64,000 nt of DNA from Gymnothorax reevesii. Lineage: Eukaryota; Chordata; Actinopteri; Anguilliformes; Muraenidae. How positions within the stretch are numbered: the first letter of the stretch is position 1; every line of letters starts with the position of its first letter. This document shows, in pieces, positions 40,720-52,303 of the stretch. Location of the stretch: assembly GCA_029721435.1 (NCBI GenBank), contig CM056582.1, positions 41,560,611-41,624,610 of the forward strand, read 5' to 3'. The notes beneath the pieces are model-generated. The model was not told the origin of the DNA. It made no database searches and saw nothing but the letters and a program-made list of their open reading frames with translations. A program made the position numbers and the translations under genes.

Positions 40720-42836
40720 TACACCATATTTGAACTTCGAAACACCACAAAAATTCTGGAAGTCTTTATCCGTTGTAGCACGGTTATGGGGCAAGCAGCT
40801 CCATTTATTGGCCAATCAGAGCCGAGCTCATTTCATTGATGGCATGCCTAATTTAAACAATTTGGTCGTCAGAAGGGTCAGAATGTCAGGTAGCCATTGG
40901 CCAAGAAACTAGGTTTTTCCCTTTTTTTTTTTTTTTTGAGGGCGAGGTGAGATTCATGCACGGATCCCGCTTAACAACCAGCAGAAAGAGTCCGCAAGTT
41001 GGCAGTGCTCAATGTAAAAGCTGTGCAGAAAAAAGAGCTTCTACCTTCATCTCATCTAAGCCATTTCAATCATGTTCATGACCAATTCTCTCTTGTTCTT
41101 TCTTCCTTTGAATTGCGCAGTGTCATAATTCTCATTGCTAGAGCAAGTAGATAAATGAGCACCAGTAACTGCAGCTTCCCTAAGCCCTTTCAATCATGCA
41201 CATTGACGACTATGTCCTAATGTCAATTCAAGTGTCCGCAATTTGCTTTTAGGGTGAGCTGAAAAACAAGCCTCTTTACCATGAATTTCTGAAAGTCATT
41301 TGGTGGAGTCCAGCTCTTTTTATTGAGTGACTCTCAAAAACTTGACTCAGTCAAAAGAGTCAAATCTCTTACCAATGGTGGACACTGCATAAAAGTAACT
41401 ATAACCCTTCTTTGATATCCGTTTAGCTGTACGCCGTCACAAAGCTTACCACGTGTGTAGGCTTGGCCTTAGTAAGTGTTCTTAAAATTATTATTCATGT
41501 ATGTTATTTGCTTTAAATACTCTTGCTTAGATATCCCTCGAGAAATTCGATCTTTCACTCAATGGAGCTCTGTAAAAGGATTGTTACCTAGAGGATGCCG
41601 ATAAAAAAGATGGATGTCATTTGAGAGGTAACAAATTGAGCTCACTTGAGTGCATTTTGCTTTAAGGGCCTGATTTTTATCACCCTTCCAAATCCCCAAA
41701 CTTGTTTTCTTATCTATCCTGCCTCTGAGGCGTGCGCTTCACACAGGTGTGTCTTTCTAATTAGATGGATGTGCCAGACGATGGCCAGTGCACTGGCAGT
41801 AACAGCCACAGTACTTCTCCTGTCAGACAGGACTCCAACTGCGGGAACCTGCACACTATTACATTCATTTGGTATATTTAGAGAGTAGTGAACAGGCAAT
41901 GGAGTGTGAAAGAATTTAGACTGATGCAGTAAAGGAAATACTATGAGAGAAATCAGCGGGCTGTAAACTTTAATTTTCGAGTATAGTTTAATGTGTTGGT
42001 ACAGCTGAAATTGTGGGCATAGTTTCCCCATGAGTAAAAACTCTGGAGATGAGTTACCTCATAGTAATTATTACAAGTGAGATCATTTACCTTTAATTGC
42101 TCATAAAAAATTGGTCTTTTTCTTTTTCCCCCTGTATCTCATCTGAGTGGGATTGATTGACGTACTACTCTTTCCCTCTTCATGGAAATACACTGAACTC
42201 CATAATGTTTGAGTGAGAAGCATGCATTTTTTTCTTCTCGATTGGGCTATTTATTACTCATATCCATTCATTACCTTAGCCAGTGCTTCCTGAGTTCAGT
42301 CCTGGGGGCACATTGTGTATGCTGGTTTTTATTCCAGTCAAAATTACTTTTATTTTAACAAGCTGTTAAGTTGTCCTGATAGGGTGCATTTCATATTTGG
42401 AGCAGTTATTTATTCTCTTTAGCTGCATTTTGACAAAAATATGGACGCATCCCATGAAGGAAAAAACACTCTTGAACATATTATGCTTTTTTCTGTATTT
42501 CTAGTAGTTTCGGGTCATAGCATTTTCAAAAAGATCAGATCGGACACAGTAAATCGGTAAGCTCTAGTTTACTGTAGGTCGCTGGACACAGATGTTAACT
42601 TTCAAGATACTTTGCTTGAACTTAATTTCATAAACCTAGCACAAAACTGGTTTGACTGTATTTCCCGGCATCATAAATTTTTTGCCCTCTTTTTATTGCA
42701 TTGTTACCAGTAAATCATATTGTGGATATGGAATATTTATTATTCATGGCAAGCATGGATATTTCTGTCATCATGTGGCTTAAGAAGTAAACAATCGCTC
42801 TAAATCTGAAATTCACCTAATTAACAACCTGTTCAG
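40720..42836. other. Unassigned intergenic sequence
   Basis: No exon, known repeat or transposon motif is recognised. A poly-T tract lies near 40921-40938. Open frames are short and featureless. Confidence 0.45.
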
Positions 42837-43943
42837 GGGGTCATCTACCTTAAAATCATGAAAAATCTGAAACAATATATATGTATAATTTTTTTGATGA
42901 TTTGACTTCGAAATTAACTATTTTATCCCTTAGAAAGCAGCTTTTTAAGAATTTCCCACAAATTTATTTAATAAAATGCTGTTTTATACTGGATTGCCAT
43001 GAGAAAAAAATCATGAATCTAAACAATGTTTGTTTGCAAAACTTCAAACCAGCATTACTCTGTTGCTCCTCAACCACTTTCTATGCAGTTCTCACCACTG
43101 AACTCCTAATTACCTGTAGATTCTTCCTAGACCTAAATCTAATTGCATGAAATTAGCCATATATAATGTCAACCCCTCAATCTACAGTGTGTACTGCATG
43201 GACCTGGCCTCGACCAATCAGAGTGCAGCTTTCAAATACCTGCCCAGAAAAGTGAAAGAAGGACATGGTTGGGCATCAAAGAGAAAAGAACTGAACTGAG
43301 AAGGGCTGAATTTGGAGCAGAGGAACAAAAACCAAAGAGGGCAAAGCCAAAGGTGCTTTTTAATATGTTCTCTGCCTTGAAATGTGAGAGTAAATATCTT
43401 TTGAAATATTTTGGGAACTTTCTAATGGATTTTTCAGTATGAACAGAATTGTGTGGCTCACATACATCTGGAACATATTTCTTGATGGATTTCTTACGAA
43501 TTTGGAGGAGTGATCGATTAATCTTGGCTGAATGTCACTACAGAGGTCCCCACCCCCCCCCAGTAGGGTCTGAAATACTTGAGATAGAAGAGGGACAAAA
43601 AAAATGAGGCTCCCACTGTATCCACGGTAACAAAAACATAAAATTTTTCTCATTTGGAAAAAGGGAAATATGAAAAATAACTCTGTGGTGACATTTTAAA
43701 GGTCATAAAAAGTCTTTTCTAAAGGGTGCAAACAAATATCTGCAATAGCAACTGAAAAAAGCTTTCCAAAGAAATATGGCTAAAAATCCAAGATGGCCTC
43801 AGTTGCCGTGGTAATTGGATGTTGATTTTCATTCAAAATATGATGAATCATTATTTTGGTCATTCTGGAGTATTATTCAAAATATAATGACAGGACAAAT
43901 AACCTTTTGTTGATTTTTGGTCTTAAGGTAGATGGCCCCTTTA
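42837..43943. mobile_element. Non-autonomous DNA transposon candidate with ~18-bp TIRs
   Basis: AGGGGGTCATCTACCTTAA at the left and, on the minus strand from the right end, AGGGGCCATCTACCTTAA; both are followed by a related stretch ending in AAAAATC. The roughly 1.1 kb between has no coding motif. The target duplication is not clear. Confidence 0.55.
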
Positions 43944-45322
43944 AAATCTAATGATTTCAGCTGTGGTAGAAACAAGTCCAACATACTCCACTACTGTTGA
44001 GAACTACTGATCCAAGCTGCTTATTTCTGGTCTAGCTTACAGGGGACTACAACCTATGGCCCCAGCAAACAAGGGCCAGAAGTTAGGAGCACACCCTGGA
44101 CAGTTTGCAAATCCCTGGCAGAGATCACACACTATTCACTCACTGTGGCAGTTTACGCCGCCCTCACAGCAAACAACTTTCAAAGCAGTTTCACTGTTGC
44201 AGACAAATCTCCAATGTTGGAGTAAAATAATGAAAGTTTTACTCCAGCTGGGGGCGAACTCCACTCATCTTGATTGTTTGGAGTAAGGAGGTTATGAAAC
44301 TCAGTCTTTTTCTCATCTTGACATTCCCATGAAATCAAACATGGACATGTTTTTGGAAGTCTTTCGTATTGTCTCATGAAACTATACAGTTCAATGGTGT
44401 GGCGCCTTCTGCACGATCCCCAGTCTATTTGAAAATCTTATATTTTGAATGAGAAACTTTATTTCTAAAGTTCTTTATTTATGACACATTGTCCTCAGAT
44501 GTGTTTCAATGTTTTCTAGTGGATGGTCTCTCCCCCCCCTCCCCCTCTGCCAAGGCTGCCTCCTGCATTTACCCCCTTCTTCCCCCACCTCTCATCCCCC
44601 CCATTCCCCTGAATAAATTCCAACGCATTTCCTGTGTGTCGTGTTATAAACCTGATGTGTATTGTTATGTCTGATGTCATCTCTTCTGTGTTAACTGCAA
44701 CCTGTAATTTTCAAAGAAGAAAGTGGAGTTGGAGGCGCGACGCACATTCCAGCGGCCCGGAGCACTTTCTCTCCAAATGTATTTTCGTTGTTATTCTGTA
44801 ACAATGACAGTAAATTCATCTGAATCTGAATCTGAATGGTAGGTATTGGTGTCCTGACATTAAAAAATTGGCAGGAAGCTACATGTGAAGACACTACTCA
44901 TGTAATGCAGACATTTATTCATCAAAAGTGCCACCAGGTAGAACGAAAATGAAAGAAATAGACCTTTCAAATCTTCATTGCAAAGCTCCATTATGGAGCT
45001 CACAGTAGATAAATAAGTAGTTCCATGAAGTTAACTTGCAGATTTTACCTTCCTAATGATAAGTTCACACTGGCGCAAAACATGACGGATTACTCACGTA
45101 TTTTTGTTGGCGTATTTCTCACGGAAAAATGGCGCAAAATGTATACAAGACTGCCAATGTGAACAGATTGACTAGATCAACTGATTTCCCACGCTTTTTT
45201 GATGCAAAATGAAATCAACAAGTCCACTCATAGTTGATATCTGCCATCAATACGCAGAAGAGAGGGCCTTAGCGCTGATCTACCAAGATTAACATCAAGT
45301 ATGAGGACTCATTTTCACAAAT
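43944..45322. other. Unassigned sequence with a LINE/SINE-like tail
   Basis: Mostly unrecognised. At about 44690-44838 a segment ends in a tandem 'tctgaa' repeat after 'aatgacagtaaattca', which looks like the 3' tail of a non-LTR element or SINE. No coding part adjoins it. Confidence 0.4.
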
Positions 45323-45391
45323 TTGGCACCACAAAGTCCTGACCTTAAACACATTAAGTGTTATTGGGATGTGCTCAAGAAAGACCACTGA
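45323..45391 (+). pseudogene. Short Tc1/mariner transposase fragment
   Basis: The reading LAPQSPDLKHIKCYWDVLKK resembles the [10 protein letters not shown] block around the catalytic Glu of Tc1/mariner transposases, with Glu replaced by Lys and a stop after 22 codons. No terminal repeats are seen nearby. It is a small fossil. Confidence 0.5.
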
Positions 45392-45583
45392 GTGGTTCAA
45401 TCTTCATATCGAGAAAAATTATGACATTTGTGATCGAAAATAAATGTTCTGGCATTGCATATAGTTGTCAAATGACAAGAAGAATATGCACTTTAATCAA
45501 AGCTGCAGGAGTTCTAACTAAATATTTGAGTGTGCGACCTCTTTTTTTTTTTTTGCGGGGCAGTGTAGATGGGACCGACATAC

Positions 45584-46075
45584 ACTGGTTTTGAGACAAT
45601 CTAATAAAGTTCCTTACCTGTAGATGTTTGAATTGGTGATTGTGTGGGATATCATACCTGGCAATCGACTCCTCAAATGACATAAAGACCCCACTATCAG
45701 ATCCCACAAGATCACCTATTGTTTTTACACCTTTCTCAGCCCACCTCTTAAAACCAGAATCTGCTCTGCCTGGAGGGAAGAATTGATTACCCCATATCGG
45801 GCTAATGCGTGAAAGATGGGCGGACTCGCCCAATTATTTCTTAACCCGATACCAAACTGTAATCATATTGCTAACTATGGGATTTTTTGTTTTTTTCCAA
45901 CATTTTAACTTTTGCTGAATATAAGTACTGAGGGAGAGGCACTGTGACTGAGCAGCTTTCAATATCAATCCAAGATGGAGGAGATTTATCTCGAAAATAA
46001 TACATCATAGTCCTCAGTTCAGTTAGGCTGCCCAATTGTACCAAAGTGGGTTGGGGCACCTAAGGCCTCCTCTAT
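45584..46075 (-). pseudogene. L1-clade LINE ORF2 C-terminal fragment
   Basis: Minus strand: LRTMMYYFRDKSPPSWIDIE near 46020-45960 and, in another phase, SPIWGNQFFPPGRADSGFKR, VKTIGDLVGSDSGVFMSFEE and YDIPHNHQFKHLQVRNFI down to 45584. The PIWGN, FK.W...G...I.DL, F.SFE and F..LQ.R.F blocks are the conserved region after reverse transcriptase in L1-type LINEs. A frameshift near 45850 splits it. It abuts the truncated end of the Tc1 at 46122. Confidence 0.72.
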
Positions 46076-46121
46076 CATATGGAAGGTACAGAAGTGACAA
46101 ACGGAGCCGAGGCCGTCTATT

Positions 46122-46831
46122 ATTCCACAACACAGAGTGGAGGCATCTGGGTATTGAGGAGACAAGTTTTCTGAGTTTAGCCATTGGAATTTGATCCCAC
46201 TCTTGTTTAATACAGGCTTCCAGCTGCTGGAGAGTTTTGGGTCTCCTTTGACATACTTTTCGTTTAATTATGCACCAAATGTTCTCAATTGGTGAAAGAT
46301 CAGGACTGCAGGCAGTCCAGTTCAGTACACGGACTCTTCTACTACGAAGCCACGCTGTTGTAATAGCTGCAGTGTGTGATTTTGCATTGTCCTGCTGAAA
46401 TACACAAGGGTTTCCCAGAAAGAGATGTCATCTGGAGGGGAGATTACGTTGCTCTAAAACCTTTATATACCTTTCAGCATTCATGGTGCTTTTTAAAACA
46501 TGCAAGTGTCCCACACCATATGCACTAATGCATTCCCATACCATCAGAGATGCTGGCTTTTGAACTGAACGCTGATAACAGGAGGGGTGGTCTTCCTCCT
46601 CTTTTGCCCGGAGGACACAACGCCCATGATTTCCAAAAGAATGTCGAATTTGGACTCGTCTGACGACAGGACACTTTGCTACAGTCCATTTTACACTGCG
46701 GCGCTTCTGAATCATGCTCAACAATGGCTTCCTTTGTGCATCATAGACTTTAAGGTGGCATCTGTGGATGGCACGGCGAACTTTGTTTACAGACAGTGGT
46801 TTCTTGAAGTATTCCTGGGCCTATATACAGG
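46122..46831 (-). pseudogene. Outer Tc1 transposase, C-terminal half
   Basis: Minus-strand motifs: [59 protein letters not shown] and ERYIKVLEQ in 46724-46428, then in other phases the NWTACSPDLSPIENIW-like block near 46310-46260. A shift disturbs the first Asp region. The C-terminus is cut near 46122, where the L1 fragment region begins. Confidence 0.8.
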
Positions 46832-47075
46832 TACTACTCGGAAAATTAGAATATCATGTAAAAGTCTGTTTATTTTGGCAATTCAACATAAAAGGTAAAA
46901 CTAATATATTTTATTGACTCATTACATGCAAAGTGACATATCTCAAGCAATTGTTTGTTGTAATTTTGATGATTATGATTTACAGCTCATTAAAACCTCA
47001 AATACAAAAACTCAGAAAATTAGAATATTGTGAATATAACCAATATTGTGTATGAAACAACACAAAGGCGGATGC

Positions 47076-47775
47076 TGGACTTGGGCTTTAAATGTCAAAT
47101 TCCTGTTGTCAAGCCACTCCTTAACAGCAAGCAACGCCAGAGGCACCTTCACTGAGCTAAAGAAAAGAAGAACTGGTCTGTTTCCCAGTGGTCCAAAGTC
47201 CTCTTTTCTAATGAGAGCAAATTTTGCATCTCATTTGGCAACTAAGGTCCAAGAGTCTGGAGGAAGACTGGAGAGGCGCATGATGGAAAATGCATGAAGT
47301 CCAGTGTTAAGTTTCCCCAGTCTCTGATGACTGGGGGAGCCATGTCAGCTGCTGGTGTTGGTTCCCTGTGCTTTCTCAAGTCCAGAGTAAACGCAGCAGT
47401 CTACCAGAACATTTTAGAGCACTTCATGCTTGCTTCAACGAACCAGCTTTATGGGGATGCAGACTTCATCTTCCAGCAGGACTTGGCACCTGCCCACACT
47501 GCCAAAAGTACCAAATCCTGGTTCAACAACCACAGGATTATTGTGCTTGATTGGCCCGCAATCTCACCTGACCTGAACTGCATAGAAAATCTATGGGGCA
47601 TTGTCAAGAGAAAGGTGAACGAAAAGAGACCAAACAATAAAGAAGAGTTCAAGGCCGTGATTGAAGCATGCTGGTCTTCGATAACAGCTGGTAGCATTCA
47701 TGCCACGCCGTATTTAAGCAGTCATTTGTGCAAAAGGGGCCCCAACCAAGTACTAATTACAGATGCAAGATTTTC
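47076..47775 (+). pseudogene. Inner Tc1 transposase, N-terminally deleted
   Basis: Motifs in two phases: WTVSQWSKVLFSNESKFCIS near 47175-47235, in which the first catalytic Asp of S-D-E-S is Asn, then FGNQGPRVWRKTGE, and from 47294 MKSSVKFPQSLMTGGAMSAA. IFQQDLAPAHTAKSTKSW near 47470-47520 holds the second Asp. WPAISPDLNCIENLWGIVKR near 47550-47610 holds the Glu. The DNA-binding domains are missing. Non-functional. Confidence 0.85.
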
Positions 47776-47809
47776 CTTTCAGAGGCCAGACATTTTTGTA
47801 TTTAAAATC

Positions 47810-47841
47810 CTTATTTATTTATTTATTTATTTATTTATTTT
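47810..47841. repeat. (TTTA)n microsatellite
   Basis: About eight TTTA units in the Tc1 3' part. Confidence 0.9.
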
Positions 47842-47892
47842 AAATTGATTTCATGTGATATTCTAATTTTCTGAGTTTCTGAATTTGAGGTT

Positions 47893-50620
47893 TTTTTTTT
47901 TTTTTAGTTTATTTATCTCGAACAACAACAGCAAAAATAGAAGGTAAGCTACAGTACATAAAAGATAAAAAAATAATATAAATAACACAAAATATAATAC
48001 AATACATCACTTGGTATTCATCAGAAGAATGAAAATTTGTAATACGTTCGAGAAGGAGCAGGAAGAAGCAAGAATGCTTATCAAGTCCTACCCCATCATT
48101 ACAGTAACAGTATACTTAAAGATCGTTATTTTAGACCCGAAGTAATACTCACCAAGATATCTTTATCATTGCAATAGCAACGTTCCCCACATCATTAAAT
48201 CATGATTATTTTTTCTCTTTTTTGTGCTCCGCCTCGTCTCTATATTTGTCCATGATTAATTTCTTATATTTGCTTTTAAACTATGTAATATTATTGCTTT
48301 GCCTAATGTCATCATCAAGGCTATTCCACAGGATCACCCCACAAACTGATATGCACATGCTTTTTTGTGTCGTGCGGACACAAGCTTGTTTTAGATTTAA
48401 TTTCCCTCTTAGCTCATATCTCGCCCCTCTGTCACTGAATAATTTTTGAATGTTTCTTGGGAGTAGATTGTGTCTTGCTTTAAATATGATTTGTAGAGTT
48501 TTAAATTTTATTAGATCCATGAATTTCAGAATGTTTGATTTTAAAAACAGTACATTTGTGTGTTCTCGGTAACCCACATGATTCAGTAACCTTACCGCCC
48601 TTTTTTCCAATGTGCATATTTTTTGTAAGTTGCTCCTGTATTACCCCAGACTTCCACACAGTAGCTGAGATATGGTAGAATTAGAGTGTTATACAGCATG
48701 GACAGTGTTTTTTGGTTTAGCTTATGTCTAGTTTTCCATAATATCCCAACACTTTTACAGATCTTGGAGCACAGATATTTAACATGAGATTTACAACAGA
48801 GCTTATGGTCTAATACAACACCCAGAAACTTATATTCATAGACCCTTTCTATAATTTCCTTATTCATTTTGATTTGTACCTCTGCATTTATTCTACGCTT
48901 AACAAACAACATGTATTTTGTTTTGTTCAAGTTTAAGGACAATTTGTTTTTATCGAACCAGTATTTAATTTTACCCATTTCTTTTGTGACCACCTCTAAT
49001 AACTGATTTAAATCCATTCCAGAACAAAATATATTTGTATCATCAGCAAAAACAACATATTTTAGCAAATCTGATACTTTGCAAATGTCATTGATTTATA
49101 AAATAAACAATTTGGGACCCAGCACTGAGCCCTGTGGGACCCCACAAGTAATATTGAGGCACTTTGATTTGTGTTGGCCCATCTGCACAAATTGTTGCCT
49201 ATTAACTTTTCAACCAGTCAAAAGCTAAACCTCTGATACCATACCACTCCATTTTTTCAAGTAGAATTTCATGGTCTATTGTATCAAATGCTTTTTTAAG
49301 ATCAATAAATATTCCCACGGCATATTTTTTATTTTCATTAATTCATCAACCAACTCCATTAAAGCCATTGAGGTTGATCTGGCTGATCTGAACCCATACT
49401 GACTGTCCATTAATAAATTATTTTGTTCAATAAAATTGTCCAACCTTGCAGCAAAAAGTTTTTCGAGTATTTTTGAGAATTGGGAAAGGAGTGATATCGG
49501 CCGATAATTAGTATAAAGATGTTTATCATTTGCTTTGTATACTGGGATAACCTTGGCAATTATCATTTTATCTGGGAATGTACCGGCTTGGAATGATAAA
49601 TTGCATATATGAGTAAGTGGATCTATAATTTCTTCAATTGTTTTCTTTATCAAACTCATGTCAATGTCATTCCAATCTGTGGAAGTTTTATTTTTACATC
49701 CATTAACTATTTTCATAATTTCATTTTTTTCTATTGTTCCCAACAGGATAGAGTTTGGATTTCTTTCTCCGTAGTCCTCAATAATGTATTTATTTCCAGT
49801 ATTATTTATTTCACTAGCCAGTTTTGGACCCACATTCACAAAAAAGTTATTAAATCCTTCAACCGCCTCATTCATGTTGGTAATCGCTGTGTCGTTATGA
49901 GTAAAAAGTTCTGGATAGTTTGGTTTGATTTGTTTATTCCTAATAATTCCATTTAATGTATTCCATATTCCTTTAATGTTGTTTCTGTTATTCTCGAATA
50001 TTTTGGTATAATAATCCCTTTTACATGTCCTTATTATACTAACTAGTTTGTTTTTATATTTCTTATATTTTAGCTCTGCCTCTTTCGTTCTGTGTTTAAT
50101 AAATTTCCTGTATAGAGAGTTCTTTTTTTTACAAGCATTTTGCAGTCCTTTGGACATCCATGGGTTTTCTAGAAAATTCTTCTTGTTACTATATAGTTTT
50201 GATGGGCAATTTCTGTCATATAAAGTTATGTATACATCTAAAAATAAATCATATGCTTTATTTACATTGGTTTCTTTAAATATATCACTCCAATCATAAT
50301 TCAGTAAATCATTTCGAAATGCAGATATCGATTCTTCACTTCTCACACTCCTGTATATGATTTCATTAGACTCCTTCTTTTGATAATTTCAGTCATATAT
50401 TATGAAGACAGGCAGGTGATCACTAATGTCATTCATTAATAATCCACTCACAGTGTTGTTATCCATATTGTTAGTGAAGATATTGTCTATCAGAGTGGCA
50501 GCGTGAGAGGTTATTCTGGTAGGTTTTGTAATTGCAGGATATAGACTCATGCTATACATTGCTTCTGTGAATTCATCTACCTTTTGGTGTTTATTAGGAT
50601 TTAATAGATCTATTTTTCTT
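47893..50620 (-). mobile_element. 5'-truncated LINE of the L2/CR1/Jockey group, poly(A)-tailed
   Basis: Minus-strand LINE of 2.7 kb inserted in the right part of the inner Tc1, between 'tttgaggttttt' and 'gagctgtaagtcc', which together rebuild the Tc1 repeat 'gaggttttaatgagctgtaa'. The 3' end is a run of about 17 A on the minus strand (47893-47909). Endonuclease end, reverse transcriptase and C-terminus are present; most of the endonuclease is missing. Confidence 0.85.
48281..50619 (-). pseudogene. LINE ORF2 (endonuclease end, RT, C-terminus)
   Basis: From the 5' side: PTRITSHAATLIDNIFTNN and DISDHLPVF (endonuclease end, near 50525-50395). Then a 356-codon frame (50346-49276) follows with NPWMSKGLQNACKKKNSLYR, YRPISLLSQFSKILEKLFAA, SQYGFRSARSTSMALMEL and the start of motif A (LKKHLIQ, where LKKAFDT is expected). 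GVPQGSVLGPKLFIL lies near 49145-49095. The motif C box Phe-Ala-Asp-Asp lies at 49039-49050 in a 158-codon frame. FKTLQIIFKARHNLLPRNIQ and CISVCGVILWNSL close the C-terminus near 48330-48560. The breaks are a shift near 49275, a stop near 49095 and a shift near 48600. It is the best-kept reverse transcriptase in the window but not intact. Confidence 0.82.
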
Positions 50621-50785
50621 GAGCTGTAAGTCCTAATCAGCAAAATCAAAACAAATAAAAGCTTGAAATATATTGATTTGCATGTTATTTGTCTATATAA
50701 TATGTAGGTTTCACCTTTTAAGTTGAATTACAGAAATACATGAACTTTTTGAGAATATTCTAATTTTCTGGGTAGTACCTGTAGT

Positions 50786-51045
50786 AATGCCAATGACAGA
50801 ATCATGCCTGTGAGTGATGCAGTGGTGTCTGAGGGCCCGAAGATCACAGACATCCAGTGAAAGTCTTCGGCCTTGTCCCTCGTGTACCGAGATTTTTCCA
50901 GATTCTCTGAATCTTTTGATGAAGTTATGCACAGTCGAAAAAGAGGCCTTCAAAGCCTTTGCAATTTGACGATGAGGAACATTGTTTTTAAAGTATTCCA
51001 CAATTTTTTTACGCAAGCCTTCACAGGTTAGAGAGCCTCTGGCCA
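50786..51045 (-). pseudogene. Outer Tc1 transposase, N-terminal half
   Basis: Minus strand from Met at 51045: MARGSLTCEGLRKKIVEYFK, HRQIAKALKASFSTVHNFIK, RFRESGKISVHEGQGRR, DLRALRHHCITHRHDSV. This is the paired-like double helix-turn-helix that binds the Tc1 ends, with the GRR linker between its halves. It is open over this whole part and stops where the inner Tc1 is inserted. Together with 46122-46831 it makes one gene of the family at 2259-3278. Confidence 0.85.
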
Positions 51046-51369
51046 TCTTGACTTCTGAGAGACTCTCTAAGACATCCCTTTTATAGCCAATCATGTTACA
51101 CAATTGATGCCAGTTAACTTAATTACTTGCTAAATGCTCTTTCAGCTGATTCTCTTGTATATTTATTTCTTTTTTACCCCTTTTTTGCCTGCGTGATGTC
51201 CCAACTTTTTTGAGACCTGTTGCAGCCAGAAAATTTGAAATAAGCTCATTTTGTGGATAAAAATGTAAAATGTCTCAGTTTCAACATTTGAAATGTTATT
51301 TACGTTATATTGTAAATAACTTATTGGCTCATGTGTATGAAGGTACATTTGTGTATTTATTATTCAATC

Positions 51370-51830
51370 AAAAAAAAAGTTGCTTCCACCAAAAAACTTA
51401 TTTTCAATGATAAAAAACCTTCTCAATCAAAGAAAAAAAGTGTTTGAATGCAAAAATAAAATTGAGACCCAAAAAATTGCATTTGAACACTGTTTCTTTG
51501 ATTGAAAATGTTTTTATTTTGACTGAAGTGAGTTATTAGTTGATTGAAAATATATTTTTTTTGGTTGAAACAACTTTTTTTTTGTAACATGTTATGGGTA
51601 GGACATTTGTGTCTTTATTATTCAATCCCAAAAAATATGTTATCAATCAAAGAAAAAAAGTGTTCAAATGAATTTTTTTGGGTCTCAATTTTATTTTTGC
51701 ATTCAAACACATTCTATTTCTTTGATTGAGGTGAAAAAAGTTCTGAAGTCGTTTTTTTTTTTCGATTGAAGTGAAAAAAGTTTTGAAGTCTTTTTTTTTT
51801 TTTGGAGTGAAAAAGTTTTGAAGTCGGTTT
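51370..51830. repeat. A/T-rich inverted repeat
   Basis: 51425-51500 and 51645-51730 are inverted copies (both contain 'ttgaatgcaaaaataaaatt' and 'gagaccc' in opposite orientation). Several 'tttgattga' motifs and poly-T runs surround them. It may be a MITE or foldback element; no family is recognised. Confidence 0.65.
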
Positions 51831-52303
51831 TTCTCGCAGTGGGCGGATGCTTCCCCATTGGTCAGACATGTTTGAGTAACAAGGGTCTACACCAATGACG
51901 TTTGAAATAGGAATCTCTTTCTAAAACCAGGAAGTCGCCATTTGCAATGTACAGTTATGTGGTGAAAATCCATCTTCTGTCCTTTCGTTATGCACAAACT
52001 TTTCTAACAACGGCGGTGGATGGAAAAGCGCACAACTGTTAGTTGCAATTACCGATACCTTATTGATGTTTGAACATAGCTTCAAGTGTGTCCATTCGTA
52101 GTTTAAACTCCAAACCCGTGGGCGACGTATAGAGCACACTTGAATGTGAGGTCTTCAACCGCGTTAATTAGGAAGCCTCAAAATGACCGCGGGGTTAGCG
52201 CTTAGGCTTCTCTCGGATAGTCCCTTTGAAATTCGTCACTGAACATCACACATGTCTGTAGTAGTTAGATACGAAATGTTATTTGTTTGTGGTACATTTA
52301 ATG

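Larger units (their letters stand above)
46832..50785 (+). mobile_element. Inner Tc1-like transposon, split by a LINE
   Basis: Ends CAGGTACTACTCGGAAAATTAGAATAT at about 46832 and, inverted, CAGGTACTACCCAGAAAATTAGAATAT at 50785, each next to TA. The terminal repeats are long (about 150 bp; 'tgcaaagtgacatatctcaagc' has its inverted match near 50670). Without the LINE the element is about 1.2 kb and has lost the N-terminal third of its transposase. Confidence 0.85.
46122..51335 (-). mobile_element. Tc1-like transposon, split by a second Tc1
   Basis: Same family as 1913-3482, on the minus strand. The C-terminal half lies at 46122-46831 and the N-terminal half at 50786-51335. The halves join at a TA site across the inner Tc1. 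Both outer ends are clipped. Confidence 0.85.
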
